Positions 43,568 through 53,229 are shown, counted from the first letter of the stretch. The stretch is DNA of 64,000 nt from Acidobacteriota bacterium (GCA_026394055.1 JAPKYZ010000048.1:1-64000), one strand, 5' to 3'. Translations and numbers: made by a program. Notes: generated by a model from the sequence alone, not told the origin.

Positions 43568-45067
43568 GTGCTCATTGCATCCGCCAGCCTGACCGCACAA
43601 GCTTTGACCACGCAGGCGTTTGGAAGCTCGTGGGACGTGGTGCGGGCGCTGGATGGGCTGTTTCTGGCCATCTTGCCGGCGCTGGCCTTCTGGCTGCTCG
43701 TCAGCGGCGTCGACGATCTGGTGGTGGACGCGCTCGCCCTCTGGTACCGCTGGCAACCCCTGCCGCCGCCGCCGCCGTCTCCCAAAACCGAGCAGCGGCT
43801 CGCGATCTTCATCCCCTGCTGGCAGGAGAGCGCCGTGATCGCCGAGATGCTCCAGCACAACACGGGCGTGATCCGGTATCGCAACTATGTGATCTTCGCC
43901 GGGGCCTACCCCAACGATCCTGCGACCATGGAAGCCATCCAGTCCGCCGCCCGGCGCGACCCGCGGATTCGCCTTTGCCTGGTGCCCCACGAAGGCCCCA
44001 CGTCCAAGGCCGATTGCTTGAACTGGGTGTTCCAGCATCTGCTGCTCGAAGAAGAGAGCAGCGGGCAGCGCTTCCGGGCGGTGTTGACACATGACGCGGA
44101 GGACCTGATCGACCCAGCGTCGCTCAGCATCGTCAATCGCTATTTGGGCGACTACGACATGGTGCAGATCCCGGTGCTGCCGCTGGCCACCTCGTCACGG
44201 GAGCTGACCCATGGCGTCTACTGCGACGAATTCGCCGAGTCTCAGGAAAAGGACCTCGCCGCTCGCATCGCCGCCGGAGGATTTCTGCCCTCCTGCGGCG
44301 TGGGGACGGCCTTCTCGCGACGGGCCCTGGAGCTGTTGGCGCGCGAGCATTCCAACTGCGTCTTCAACCCCTCCTGCCTCACCGAGGACTACGAGATTGG
44401 CTACCGCATCCACCGCCTGGGGCTACCGCAAATCTTCATTCCCGCCGGGCCGAGTTTGTTGGCCACGCGCGAGTTCTTCCCCCGGTCACTCCACGCCGCC
44501 ATCCGCCAGCGGACCCGCTGGATCTCGGGCATCGCTCTCCAGGGTTGGCAGCGCAACGGCTGGGGCCAAAGCTGGCGGGAAGGCTACTGGTTCTGGCGGG
44601 ACCGCAAAGGGCTGCTGGGCAACCCGCTCAGCCTGGTCTCGAACCTGATCTTTGTCTACGGCGCCGTCACGCTGCTGGCGGCCCGATGGTGCGGGCACGT
44701 GTGGGGATTGGGGCAGGGGATTCCGGTGCTCGTCTGGCCGGGTGCAGTCTTCCAGATCGTCCGGCTCGCCAGCCGGGCGCGATTCTCGGCCGCCGTCTAC
44801 GGGTGGCGCTTCGCGCTGTTGTCGCCCATCCGGGCGGTGTGGGCCAACGTGATCAATTCGGTGGCGACGATGGCCGCGCTCTATCAGTTCAGCCGATCGG
44901 TGGTGACCGGGGTGCCGCTGAAGTGGCTGAAGACCGACCACAGCTTCCCGTCGCCGGCCACCTTGCGCTCGGTGCTGGGCGTATCGCACGCCGCCGTGGC
45001 CAAAACGCGGGTTAAGGCGTCAACAGCGAACGCGGCGTCAGGCTCTTCAAGCGCAACTTCTTTTTGA
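43568..45067 (+). CDS. NfrB-like membrane glycosyltransferase (GT2)
   Basis: A 499-residue membrane protein. An N-terminal membrane segment (LDGLFLAILPALAFWLLVS) is followed by the GT2 domain: LAIFIPCWQES, THDAEDLIDP (DxD-type), LTEDYEIGYRIHRLG and QRTRWISGI (QxxRW). These are the motifs of processive bacterial polysaccharide synthases. Several C-terminal membrane helices follow. It matches the first half of the phage N4 adsorption protein NfrB but lacks the second domain. It likely makes or exports an exopolysaccharide. Overlaps the next minus-strand gene by 56 bases. Confidence 0.9.
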   Translation: MLIASASLTAQALTTQAFGSSWDVVRALDGLFLAILPALAFWLLVSGVDDLVVDALALWYRWQPLPPPPPSPKTEQRLAIFIPCWQESAVIAEMLQHNTGVIRYRNYVIFAGAYPNDPATMEAIQSAARRDPRIRLCLVPHEGPTSKADCLNWVFQHLLLEEESSGQRFRAVLTHDAEDLIDPASLSIVNRYLGDYDMVQIPVLPLATSSRELTHGVYCDEFAESQEKDLAARIAAGGFLPSCGVGTAFSRRALELLAREHSNCVFNPSCLTEDYEIGYRIHRLGLPQIFIPAGPSLLATREFFPRSLHAAIRQRTRWISGIALQGWQRNGWGQSWREGYWFWRDRKGLLGNPLSLVSNLIFVYGAVTLLAARWCGHVWGLGQGIPVLVWPGAVFQIVRLASRARFSAAVYGWRFALLSPIRAVWANVINSVATMAALYQFSRSVVTGVPLKWLKTDHSFPSPATLRSVLGVSHAAVAKTRVKASTANAASGSSSATSF

Positions 45068-45422
45068 TCTCAACAAACTCGAGGGTCACCCGCTCCCGCC
45101 GCCGGATCAGGCCCAGCGTGCCATCGCGCTGCTTCAGCTCAAGGTAAAAGTCGGCCTCAATCTTCAACTGCTCTTCGGTCAGCACTTCGATCGAGGAGGT
45201 GATGTCATAGCGGGCACAGAGGCCCTCGATCTCGGCCCGCAACTCCGCAGCCAGGGCGCCATCGCAGAGGCGCAAAAACCCAGCGGCATCGTCGATCGAT
45301 AGCGTGCGCACCAACTCCGCCAGCAATTCACGTGGTGAAGCGGCCCGGGCGATCGTGGGGACCAGCGCCACCCAAGCCGTCAACCAATGCCGGCGCGAAA
45401 GGTCAGGTGCGATAGCTGGCAT
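45012..45422 (-). CDS. Small exported protein of unknown function
   Basis: A 136-residue protein from ATG 45422, overlapping the argJ stop by 20 bases. The N-terminus SRRHWLTAWVALVPTIARA is a Tat-like signal, with cleavage near ARAAS. The mature part is mostly helical and then beta (VTLEFVEIKKKLRLKSLT). It resembles a domain of small NTF2-like proteins only weakly. The 3' end overlaps the glycosyltransferase end on the other strand. It is the last gene of the aroC-def-fmt-argJ transcript. Confidence 0.7.
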   Translation of the reverse strand: MPAIAPDLSRRHWLTAWVALVPTIARAASPRELLAELVRTLSIDDAAGFLRLCDGALAAELRAEIEGLCARYDITSSIEVLTEEQLKIEADFYLELKQRDGTLGLIRRRERVTLEFVEIKKKLRLKSLTPRSLLTP

Positions 45423-46581
45423 TGATGCGGATGTAGCCTTCGGTGAAGTCACACGTCCAGAACTGGGTCTCGACCTTGCCGGGCCCGCCGACATTGAAGC
45501 GGATGGCGACGTCGGGTTTGTTCAACAGGCGCTTCATTTCCGTCTCATCAAAGTCCACCGCCAGCCCGTTGCGGCAAACCGTCACACCTTGCAGCTTGAT
45601 CTCCACCTTGTTGGGATCAAAGTAGCCACCCGAATAACCAGCCGCGCACAGGATGCGGCCCCAGTTGGGATCATTGCCCGCCACCGCCGTCTTCACCAGC
45701 GGCGAGTTCGCAATCGCGCGCCCGATCTTGTCGGCATCTTCAGCGGAGCGGGCTCCCGAGACGTGAATGGTGATGCACTTGGTGGCGCCTTCGCCATCGC
45801 GGGCGATCTTTTCCGCCAAGTCCTCCAGCACCCAGCTGAGCACTTCCGTGATCACCTGCCGCTCTTTCTCATTGGGCGTCACGCCGCTGGCCCCGTTGGC
45901 GAGCACCAGCACGGTGTCGTTGGTGGAGGTGTCACCGTCCACCGTCAAGCGGTTGAAGCTACGGTTGATCGCGGAGGCCAGCATCGGCTTCAAGTGCACC
46001 GGAGCGATCTTGGCGTCCATCATCACAAAGCCGAGCGTCGTCGCCATGTTCGGGTGGATCATGCCGGAGCCCTTGGCCATGCCGGCAATGTGCACCGTGC
46101 CATCCCGGAGCGGCACTTCGCCGCTGGCGGCTTTGGGCACCAGGTCGGTGGTCATGATGGCGCGGGCGACGTCGGCAAAGCGGTCCGGCGACAGGCCGGT
46201 AAAGAGATCGGGCAGCGCGGAGACGATCAGCTTCGGGTTCAGCTCCACGCCGATGACGCCGGTGGAGGACGGGATCACTTGATTCACCGGAAAGTGTCCG
46301 TACTTCGACACGGCCTGGCAGGTGGTGAGGGCCACCTTGTCGCCGGTGCGCGTGGCACAGTTGGCGTTGCCGGCGTTGATCAGCACGGCTCGAGCCTTGC
46401 CGCGGGAAGCGCTTAAATGCGCGCGGCCCAGGCGAACCGGCGCGGCCTGCACCACATTGCGCGTAAAGACCGCCGCGCAGGAGGCCGGGGTGTCCGAGAC
46501 AATCAAGGCGAGATCATCTTTGTCCGTCTTGCGAATGCCCGCATAGACAGTGGAGTAGCGATATCCGAGAGGAAAGTTCAT
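45403..46581 (-). CDS. argJ: Bifunctional glutamate N-acetyltransferase/amino-acid acetyltransferase
   Basis: A 392-residue arginine-biosynthesis enzyme that recycles or forms N-acetylglutamate by acetyl transfer from N-acetylornithine. The autocatalytic cleavage site is PNMA-TTLGFVMMDA, making Thr181 the N-terminal nucleophile. Other hallmarks are LINAGNANCATRTG near 67 and GDTSTNDTV. The beta chain ends in RINASYRT. ATG overlaps the fmt stop (ATGA). No other arginine gene is in the window. This gene sits among translation and shikimate genes. Confidence 0.95.
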   Translation of the reverse strand: MNFPLGYRYSTVYAGIRKTDKDDLALIVSDTPASCAAVFTRNVVQAAPVRLGRAHLSASRGKARAVLINAGNANCATRTGDKVALTTCQAVSKYGHFPVNQVIPSSTGVIGVELNPKLIVSALPDLFTGLSPDRFADVARAIMTTDLVPKAASGEVPLRDGTVHIAGMAKGSGMIHPNMATTLGFVMMDAKIAPVHLKPMLASAINRSFNRLTVDGDTSTNDTVLVLANGASGVTPNEKERQVITEVLSWVLEDLAEKIARDGEGATKCITIHVSGARSAEDADKIGRAIANSPLVKTAVAGNDPNWGRILCAAGYSGGYFDPNKVEIKLQGVTVCRNGLAVDFDETEMKRLLNKPDVAIRFNVGGPGKVETQFWTCDFTEGYIRINASYRT

Positions 46582-47531
46582 CGTGGGGCTGACGGCAAGG
46601 TCACTCCGAGTCTTTCATTGTCACTAATTCTTTGGCCGTTCAGGAAATCAGCCGCCGTGGCCCGGCGCCGGCCTTCGATCTGGACCTCGAGCAGTTCCAG
46701 CGTGGTCAAGTGTCCGCACGCCACAAACAGGCGTTTCCGGCGCGCCACCACGCTGCCGGGGTCGCCCACCAACGGCTCATCCGACGGCTGGCAACGCGTG
46801 ATCTGCATGGTGCGATCACGGAAGCGCGTGTAGCAGCCCGGCCAGGGTTGAAAGCCGCGCGCCCGGTTGAAGATCACCTCGGCCGGTTGTGACCAATCCA
46901 CTTCGCCCAGTTCCTTGTTGAGAATCGGCGCCAGCGTCGCCTGCGCCGGATCTTGCGGCTCGGCCACCAGCGTGCCCGCCTCCAATCCAGCTAGCGCCTG
47001 CACCAACAGCTCCGCCCCCATCGGCGCCAACCGAGCGCCCAGCTCCACCGCAGTCTCCTCGCGCGAGATGGGCGTCTCGGCCTTCAACAACATGTCGCCG
47101 GTGTCGAGCCCCGCGTCGATGCGCATAATGGTGACCCCTGTCGAGGCTTCCCCATTGGCCACCGCCCACTGAATCGGAGCAGCGCCGCGGTATTTGGGGA
47201 GCAGGGAAGCGTGGACGTTCAGGATGCCGTAGCGTGGCAGGTCGATGATCGATTGCGGGATGATCTGCCCGTAGCCCACCACCACCATCGCATCGGCTTC
47301 TAGCGCCCGCAGCGGCTCCAGTTGGTCGGCCGCGCGGATGCGCACCGGCTGCCGGATCTCCAGTTGATGGGCCAGCGCCGCTTCTTTCACCGGCGAAGCC
47401 GCCAGCGCCTGTCCGCGCCCTTTCGGCCGGTCCGGCTGTGTGTAGACCGCCAGCAGCTGATGCCCCGCCGCCAGGCAGGCTTCCAGTGTCGGCACCGCGA
47501 ATTGTGGCGTACCCAGAAAGACCAGCTTCAC
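46578..47531 (-). CDS. fmt: Methionyl-tRNA formyltransferase
   Basis: A 317-residue enzyme that formylates initiator methionyl-tRNA. The N-terminus MKLVFLGTPQFAVPTLEA, the loop YTQPDRPKGRGQ and the catalytic region HASLLPKYRGAAPIQWA (Asn/His/Asp set, with the Asn in ILNVHASLL) are all typical. The C-terminal OB-like domain follows about residue 205. It lies 33 bases after def and overlaps argJ by 4. Def and fmt together handle N-formyl-Met addition and removal. Confidence 0.96.
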   Translation of the reverse strand: MKLVFLGTPQFAVPTLEACLAAGHQLLAVYTQPDRPKGRGQALAASPVKEAALAHQLEIRQPVRIRAADQLEPLRALEADAMVVVGYGQIIPQSIIDLPRYGILNVHASLLPKYRGAAPIQWAVANGEASTGVTIMRIDAGLDTGDMLLKAETPISREETAVELGARLAPMGAELLVQALAGLEAGTLVAEPQDPAQATLAPILNKELGEVDWSQPAEVIFNRARGFQPWPGCYTRFRDRTMQITRCQPSDEPLVGDPGSVVARRKRLFVACGHLTTLELLEVQIEGRRRATAADFLNGQRISDNERLGVTLPSAPR

Positions 47532-47564
47532 GGCGTGTTTAGCGGAGGAAGGCTTAGCGGCGCC

Positions 47565-48077
47565 TTACTCCCACTCCCCTGACTTGATCAGCTTCTTGAT
47601 CTTGCGCTTGATCAGCTCACGCTTCAGCGGGCTGAGGTATTGCAGGAACAGGATGCCGTCCAGGTGGTCCCGCTCATGCAGGATCGCTCGGGCGATCAGC
47701 TCCGTCCCTTCCATCTCAAACCACTCGCCTTTGAGATTCTGGGCCTTGATGCGCACGTGGGCCGCGCGGGTCACTTCCTCGCGGAAACCCGGAATCGACA
47801 GGCAACCTTCTTCGCCCCGCTGCGAACCCGCCTTGTGCAGGATCTCCGGGTTGATCATCACAAAAGGCTTTTCCGGATCTTCCCCGGCCGAGACATCGAC
47901 AATCGCCACCCGCTTCGAGACGCCCACTTGCGGCGCGGCCAGGCCGACACCTTTGTTGGCATACATGGACTCGAACATGTCCGCCACCAGGGCCTCCAGT
48001 TCGGGACCAAACTCCTTTACCGGTTGCGCGGGGGTCTCGAGCACCGGGTCCCCATACTTCACAATGCGCCGAATCAT
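47565..48077 (-). CDS. def: Peptide deformylase
   Basis: A 170-residue metalloenzyme that removes the formyl group from nascent peptides. The three family motifs are complete: GVGLAAPQVG (about 43-52), EEGCLSIPG (about 88-96, metal ligand Cys) and HERDHLDG (about 133-140, two His ligands and the catalytic Glu). It starts 6 bases downstream of aroC, within one minus-strand transcript. Confidence 0.96.
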   Translation of the reverse strand: MIRRIVKYGDPVLETPAQPVKEFGPELEALVADMFESMYANKGVGLAAPQVGVSKRVAIVDVSAGEDPEKPFVMINPEILHKAGSQRGEEGCLSIPGFREEVTRAAHVRIKAQNLKGEWFEMEGTELIARAILHERDHLDGILFLQYLSPLKRELIKRKIKKLIKSGEWE

Positions 48078-48083
48078 GACTGC

Positions 48084-49253
48084 CTAAAAATCCCTCACCT
48101 GCTGCAGATAGTTCTCGTAGTTCCGCTTGGTCTCGCGCAGTGAGTCGCCGCCAAATTTTTCTAGCATCGCTTGCGCAATCACAAACGCCACCATCGCCTC
48201 GCCAATCACGCCCGCCGCGGGCACGACACAAACGTCGCTGCGTTCGTAGGCGGCTGCCACCGATTCGCGCGTGTCGAGGTCGACACTTTCGAGCGGCCGC
48301 CGCAGCGTCGAAATCGGCTTCAGCAATCCCCGGACCAGGATATCCTCACCATTCGACATGCCGCCTTCGAGACCGCCCGCGCGGTTGGCGCCCCGGTAGA
48401 ACCGCCGCTCGTCACCGGAATAGTGAATCGTATCCTGCACCTTACTGCCGAACGCTTCCGTGCCTTCGGTAGCAAAGCCAATCTCAACGCCCTTTACCGC
48501 TTGCATCGAGACAATCGCCTGAGCCAACCGGCCATCAAGGCGCGAATCATAGGTGATGTGCGAACCCAGGCCCGGCGGCACGCCGCGCACCACCACTTCA
48601 AAGATGCCGCCCACCGTGTCACCGGTCCGGTAGATCTGGTCGACAACGGCCTTCATGCGTTGTTCCGCTTCCGCGTCCACACAGCCCAGCAGCACTTCGT
48701 CGCGCTCGCTCAAGGCCACTAGTTCTTCCCAGGTGGCACTGCGGCCCAGCCGCTCCGGACCCACCGAGATCACATGGCTCAGCACGCCAATGCCGAACTC
48801 GCTCAAGAACTGCTTGGCGATCGCTCCAATGGCCACGCGACCGGTGGTCTCACGGGCGCTGGCGCGCTCCAGGATGTAGCGGGCGTCGTGATAGTCGTAC
48901 TTGATCGCGCCCGCCAAGTCGGCATGGCCGGGGCGGGGGCGGGTGACAGGCTTCTTGTTGTCTTCCTCGCCGCCTTCCACCGGCAGCACTTCGGTCCAGT
49001 TCTTCCAATCCTTGTTTTCAAGAATGATGGCGATGGGCGAGCCGATGGTGGCCCCGTGCCGCACCCCGGAGACGATGTGCGCCCGGTCGGTCTCAATCTT
49101 CATGCGTCCGCCCCGGCCATAGCCTTGCTGGCGGCGCCACAGCTCGCGATCGATTTTGGCCAACGAAATCGGGACCTGCGCGGGCAGGCCGGTCAGGGTG
49201 GCGACAAGGCTTTCGCCGTGACTTTCACCGGCGGTCTCATAACGAAGAATCAT
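48084..49253 (-). CDS. aroC: Chorismate synthase
   Basis: A 389-residue enzyme of the shikimate pathway that converts EPSP to chorismate, needing reduced FMN. Signatures are RYETAGESHGES at the N-terminus, RQQGYGRGGRMKIETD, RPRPGHADLAGAIKYD, ERASARETTGRVAIGA and, near the C-terminus, RANRAGGLEGGMSNGED, all typical. It heads the aroC-def-fmt-argJ cluster. The length is normal for the family. Confidence 0.96.
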   Translation of the reverse strand: MILRYETAGESHGESLVATLTGLPAQVPISLAKIDRELWRRQQGYGRGGRMKIETDRAHIVSGVRHGATIGSPIAIILENKDWKNWTEVLPVEGGEEDNKKPVTRPRPGHADLAGAIKYDYHDARYILERASARETTGRVAIGAIAKQFLSEFGIGVLSHVISVGPERLGRSATWEELVALSERDEVLLGCVDAEAEQRMKAVVDQIYRTGDTVGGIFEVVVRGVPPGLGSHITYDSRLDGRLAQAIVSMQAVKGVEIGFATEGTEAFGSKVQDTIHYSGDERRFYRGANRAGGLEGGMSNGEDILVRGLLKPISTLRRPLESVDLDTRESVAAAYERSDVCVVPAAGVIGEAMVAFVIAQAMLEKFGGDSLRETKRNYENYLQQVRDF

Positions 49254-49447
49254 GGAAAAAGGGCTAGCGGGTTGAACTACAACGCGTTTTCTTCATGGTA
49301 ACGAATTGTGCAGCCGGGATGCTGCCCGGCTCATCGGCTTTGGCTGACACTGAAGCCAGCGCCACACCGGGCCGCGCCGAGCATGCTCTCTATCCCAGCG
49401 GCCCTCCCACCATCGTCACTCGTTGTGACGCACTGGCATTGCAGTAG
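49254..49447. other. Intergenic region between sdaA and aroC
   Basis: 194 bases between two minus-strand genes, containing the presumed aroC promoter. A perfect 7-bp hairpin (AGCCGGG 49312-49318 with CCCGGCT 49325-49331) could end the sdaA transcript, but no U-tract follows. No RNA gene or riboswitch was recognised. Confidence 0.4.
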
Positions 49448-50755
49448 CTAGCATTCGACGCGACTCACCGCCAGCACGGCCAACCCGGCCAGCGACGTCT
49501 CTTTGTACTTTGACTGCATGTCGAGCCCGGTCTGGTACATCGTCCGGATCACTTGGTCGAGCGAGACCTTGTGGCCGCCGGTTTCCTGCATCGACATGCG
49601 CGCCGCGTTGATCGCTTTGACGGCGCCGATGGCGTTGCGTTCGATGCACGGGATCTGGACCAGGCCGCCGATGGGGTCGCAGGTCATGCCCAGGTTGTGC
49701 TCCATGCCAATCTCGGCCGCATGTTCCACCTGTTCCGCTGTGCCGTCGAGCGCGCCCACTAGCCCCGCCGCCGCCATGGAGCAGGCCACGCCCACTTCGC
49801 CTTGACAGCCCACCTCCGCGCCTGAAATCGAAGCGTTCTCTTTGTAGAGCACCCCGATCGCCGCCGCGGTCAGGAAGTAGCGCAGGATTCCCTCGGAGTC
49901 GCCCGACATGTACTCCAGGTAGTAGTGCGCCACGGCTGGAATCACGCCCGCCGCGCCATTGGTGGGCGCAGTCACCACACGCCCGCCCGCCGCATTCTCT
50001 TCATTGACGGCCATGGCGTAGACGTTCACCCAATCCATCACCGCCAACGGATCCTTGGACCCGCCGTGCACCAGCTTCTCGTAGAGTCGGGGCGCGCGGC
50101 GCCGCACATTCAGGCCACCCGGAAGAATGCCCTCCGTGTGCAGCCCCCGCCACGTGCACTCCTTCATCGCCGTCCAGAAGCGCAACACTCCGGCCCGCAC
50201 TTCGGCCTCACTGCGCCACGTCATCTCATTGCGGAGCATCAGCTGCCAGATCGGCAACCCCGCGGATTGCGCACGGTCGAGCAGTTCCGCGCCACTCGAA
50301 AAAGGATGCGGCACGGCACCGGCGGTGGTCTGTGCCACCTCCTCGCCCTCTTCCCGGATAAAGCCGCCGCCGATCGAATAGTAGACCTTCGCACCCAGCG
50401 TCGCGCCCGCCGCGTCAAGCGCGGTGAAGCGCATGCCATTGGGGTGGGCGGGCAATGTCTGGTCCCGGTGAAACACCACCGAGAAGCGGCCCTCCTGCTC
50501 AATCCCGTGGAGCAGTGCCTCCATCGCCCCCGGGTCCACCGTATCCGGCATCTCGCCTGAGAGCCCCAGCAACACCGCCCGATCGGTGGCGTGGCCAACG
50601 CCGGTGAGCGCCAGCGACCCATAGAGCTCCCCCACCATCCGGTGAGCCTCCGGATAGAGCCCCGCAAACCGCGCCGCCGCCCGCATCGGCCCCACGGTGT
50701 GGCTGCTGGAGGGGCCTACGCCGATCTTGAACAGGTCAAAGGTGCTGGTGCGCAT
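49448..50755 (-). CDS. sdaA: L-serine ammonia-lyase, single-chain iron-sulfur type
   Basis: A 435-residue enzyme that deaminates serine to pyruvate and ammonia using a [4Fe-4S] cluster. The N-terminal beta part has [16 protein letters not shown]. The alpha part has [17 protein letters not shown] and [18 protein letters not shown], whose Cys residues are the cluster ligands. This is the fused arrangement of the E. coli SdaA type. It is a single gene followed by the mntA-hepT pair upstream on the same strand (83-base gap). Confidence 0.95.
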   Translation of the reverse strand: MRTSTFDLFKIGVGPSSSHTVGPMRAAARFAGLYPEAHRMVGELYGSLALTGVGHATDRAVLLGLSGEMPDTVDPGAMEALLHGIEQEGRFSVVFHRDQTLPAHPNGMRFTALDAAGATLGAKVYYSIGGGFIREEGEEVAQTTAGAVPHPFSSGAELLDRAQSAGLPIWQLMLRNEMTWRSEAEVRAGVLRFWTAMKECTWRGLHTEGILPGGLNVRRRAPRLYEKLVHGGSKDPLAVMDWVNVYAMAVNEENAAGGRVVTAPTNGAAGVIPAVAHYYLEYMSGDSEGILRYFLTAAAIGVLYKENASISGAEVGCQGEVGVACSMAAAGLVGALDGTAEQVEHAAEIGMEHNLGMTCDPIGGLVQIPCIERNAIGAVKAINAARMSMQETGGHKVSLDQVIRTMYQTGLDMQSKYKETSLAGLAVLAVSRVEC

Positions 50756-50838
50756 GAAAGAGGTCGCCCGAGAGTGTGGGCTGCCCGTAGTCTAGCAACT
50801 GGCTGGAAACACCTTTTGCTAGCCTCGAGAGGAGGGGG

Positions 50839-51177
50839 CTAGTCCGACAGTTCGGCCTTAATCCGGCGGAGCTGTCTCTCCAGATCGGGCAGGTCTTGCT
50901 TTGTGGTCTCAAAAACCTGGCGCAGGTTCAGCCCGAAGTACTCATGGACGAGAATGTTTCTGAGTGCGATGATCTGGCCCCACGGAACCTCGGGATACCT
51001 TTCGCGCAGTGGGGCAGAGACGGCTCGGGCCGCTTCGCCGATCAACTGTAGGTGATGGATGACCCAAACCTGCAGCATCTCGTCGGCGAGGAATACTTCG
51101 ATCCCCACGTTGGTGGCGGAACTAATCTTGCCTGCCGCACCCAGCATGTCGGCGAAGCGATCCGCGTCGCTTCTCAC
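50839..51177 (-). CDS. hepT: HepT-type HEPN toxin
   Basis: A 112-residue all-helical HEPN (DUF86) protein. The RNase-type motif RX4HXY is intact as RNILVHEY (about residues 73-80). HepT toxins cleave RNA, while the MntA partner neutralises them by attaching AMP near this Tyr. Its ATG overlaps the mntA stop (ATGA). The middle helix region contains ATNVGIEVFLADEM, which is a little longer than usual. Confidence 0.9.
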   Translation of the reverse strand: MRSDADRFADMLGAAGKISSATNVGIEVFLADEMLQVWVIHHLQLIGEAARAVSAPLRERYPEVPWGQIIALRNILVHEYFGLNLRQVFETTKQDLPDLERQLRRIKAELSD

Positions 51178-51473
51178 AGCGCAATAGCGTCCCGATAGAC
51201 GGACTCGCGAATTGCGGGTTTCATCCAGCCGTCGCTGGCGATATCCACCTTTCGCCCCAGGAGTTTTTCGAGCTCCAGTATCAACGCAGCTTGGTCCAGC
51301 AGCGTACTGTCCGTGCTCCAGGTAACCAGGAAATCGACGTCGCTATCCGGCCGCGCCTCATTGCGGGCCACGGAGCCAATCAGTCGGACTTGGGTTGCCC
51401 CATGCTTGGCGGCCGAGAGCAGAATACTCTCCCGGCATTGCTCAATCGCATCTCGACTGGGTGTGCCTACCAT
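51174..51473 (-). CDS. mntA: MntA-type nucleotidyltransferase antitoxin
   Basis: A 99-residue minimal nucleotidyltransferase. The GSX10DXD motif is perfect (GSVARNEARPDSDVD, about 33-47), with the third acidic residue in KVDIASD. Family members transfer AMP to the HepT toxin. The gene precedes hepT with a 4-base overlap. This is a complete and apparently active type VII module. Confidence 0.9.
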   Translation of the reverse strand: MVGTPSRDAIEQCRESILLSAAKHGATQVRLIGSVARNEARPDSDVDFLVTWSTDSTLLDQAALILELEKLLGRKVDIASDGWMKPAIRESVYRDAIAL

Positions 51474-51560
51474 CTGTCCGCAGTATAACGTGGCTTACGT
51501 GGACCGAAGCCGGATTAGCTAGCATTGTGAACCGCGAAGGTCTTGCCCAACGACCGGCAG

Positions 51561-52367
51561 CTACTGCGACCCGCCCACCGCCGACAGCCGCTCCAATTCT
51601 TCCTTTACGGCCAGATTCTCCGGGTACTCGCGCGCCAGGGCGCTCAAGTGGCGGCGCGAATCAGTGGGGCGCTTTTCGCGGGTGTAGAACATGGCCAGCA
51701 TCATCTGGGCGAACGGCTTCAAGTACTTGCCATCGCGGGCGGCGATTTCTAGTTTGTCGAGACCGACTTGCTTGTTGCCGGCTACCTGGTCGATCTTGAC
51801 GAACGGGCGCAGGAAGAAGGGCACGGAGCCGACCAGGTACTCGTTGAACCCAAACGTGAAGTAGGCGTCTTTGGCGGACGGGTCGGCGGCGATTAGGCGC
51901 TGGGCGTAGCCTTGGGATTCGCGGGCCAGCTCGATGCTGGCGCGGAAACGCTTCTCGACCAAAGCGGCATAGTCGCGCTCAAGACCCGTGACGATCGTCA
52001 TGGTCAGCAATGACCGGACATCGCTGCGTCCGGCGGCCAGTTGACGAGCCTCGGCCACCGAATGCAAGAACTCCTGCCGGGCCTGCTCTTTCGGCATTCC
52101 CCGAGGTTTGTTCTTGACGCTGTCGTCGTTGGTCATGAACTCCTTGCCGAGCAGCTTCAAGCGGTGCAACTCGCTGAAAAGGCAGGCGGCGCCGCGGGTG
52201 GCGGGGCCCATCGGGTCCTGCGGGTTGGCTTCCGAATACCGGGTGGCCAGCTCGCGGCTTCCGGTGAAGTCGAAGTTGTAGAGGCGCCGGTAGGCATCGT
52301 CGATGGAGAGGGCAAAGGTGGTGGGGGTCAGCGACAGGGCTGCAGCCAGAAGTATCGTCAGTCTCAT
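51561..52367 (-). CDS. Secreted TPR-like helical protein
   Basis: A 268-residue protein with a signal peptide (MRLTILLAAALSLTPTTFAL). The rest is helical with tetratricopeptide character: YRRLYNFDFTGSRELATRYS at the start, a repeat with DAYFTFGFNEYLVGSVPFFL, and a final LSALAREYPENLAVKEELERL. It is a paralogue of the adjacent gene; both share the step NEYLVGSVPFF/TEYLLGSVPFF. A scaffold or binding role is likely. It is co-directional with glnE, 10 bases after its paralogue. Confidence 0.78.
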   Translation of the reverse strand: MRLTILLAAALSLTPTTFALSIDDAYRRLYNFDFTGSRELATRYSEANPQDPMGPATRGAACLFSELHRLKLLGKEFMTNDDSVKNKPRGMPKEQARQEFLHSVAEARQLAAGRSDVRSLLTMTIVTGLERDYAALVEKRFRASIELARESQGYAQRLIAADPSAKDAYFTFGFNEYLVGSVPFFLRPFVKIDQVAGNKQVGLDKLEIAARDGKYLKPFAQMMLAMFYTREKRPTDSRRHLSALAREYPENLAVKEELERLSAVGGSQ

Positions 52368-52377
52368 CAGTAGTGTG

Positions 52378-53229
52378 TTAGTTCCGGAGTGCGGAAACTT
52401 TGGTCAATTCCTTTCGCAACAACGGGTTGTCCGGAAAGTCTCGGACCAACTCTCTCAGCAGACGTTCGCACTGAGCGTTGCGTTTCTCCCGCAGGTGGAT
52501 GATGCAAAGGAGTATTTTCGCAAATGGACCCAGGTAACGCCCACTCGTCGCCGCCAGCTCCAAGTTGTGCACCGCTCGATTCTTGTCGCCATCGGCGCCG
52601 TCGAACTTCAGGAACCAGCGCACGAAGAACGGCACGCTGCCCAGCAGATACTCGGTCAGGCCGGTGGTCATGTAGGCGTCGGTGAAGGTGGGGTCCAGCT
52701 TTAACAGACGCACGGCGTAGGCGTGGGATTCTTTGGCGTACTGCAGGCTGCCCAGCTGTTTGCGGTCGATCAGGCCGACGTAGTCGGTCACCAGCCCGGC
52801 GGTAATGCTGAGACCGAAGAGGCTGTCCAGGTCGTCTGGCTTGGCCGCCAACCGCGTCTGTGCCCGCCGGCGGCCCATTTCGACAAACTCGAAAAACCGG
52901 CGCCGCGCTTCGGGGTCGGCTTGGAGCTTCTTCTTTTCGATGATCCGCTTGTCGTCAGAGAAGAACTCGCCCTCTAAAATCATCAGCCGGTCCAGTTCGC
53001 TAAACAGAATGGAGGCGGCCCGGAAGCAGTAGCCCAGCGGATCTTCGGGCTGATTCTGGATCTGTTGGTCGAGAATACGGTCCGCCGTGGCGAAATCGCA
53101 ATTGTACATCCGCGCTAAGGCCTTCTGGATCAATGGATTAATGGCCACGGAGGCGGGTGCGGCCCAGGCCACACGTCCGCCGGCCCACAGCGAGCAGACA
53201 AATCTCCTTCTATTCAAAAACACGGTCAA
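52378..53229 (-). CDS. Secreted TPR-like helical protein, paralogue
   Basis: A 283-residue protein with a Tat-like leader (NRRRFVCSLWAGGRVAWA). The body parallels the next gene: ARMYNCDFATADRILDQQI at the start, DAYMTTGLTEYLLGSVPFFV in the middle and VRDFPDNPLLRKELTKVSAL at the end. The start overlaps the glnE stop by 20 bases, so it may be translated with glnE, though exported proteins are unlikely to act on the cytoplasmic GlnE. Function unknown. Confidence 0.78.
   Translation of the reverse strand: MTVFLNRRRFVCSLWAGGRVAWAAPASVAINPLIQKALARMYNCDFATADRILDQQIQNQPEDPLGYCFRAASILFSELDRLMILEGEFFSDDKRIIEKKKLQADPEARRRFFEFVEMGRRRAQTRLAAKPDDLDSLFGLSITAGLVTDYVGLIDRKQLGSLQYAKESHAYAVRLLKLDPTFTDAYMTTGLTEYLLGSVPFFVRWFLKFDGADGDKNRAVHNLELAATSGRYLGPFAKILLCIIHLREKRNAQCERLLRELVRDFPDNPLLRKELTKVSALRN

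Noticed and set aside
43090-44094. Open frame on the plus strand across the phosphoesterase and glycosyltransferase starts
   Set aside because: It crosses the divergent promoter of two well supported genes and has no family resemblance.
45012-45067. Overlap of the glycosyltransferase end and the minus-strand small gene as a sign that one is false
   Set aside because: Both have supported domains or signal features; the overlap affects only low-complexity tails and is acceptable for convergent genes.
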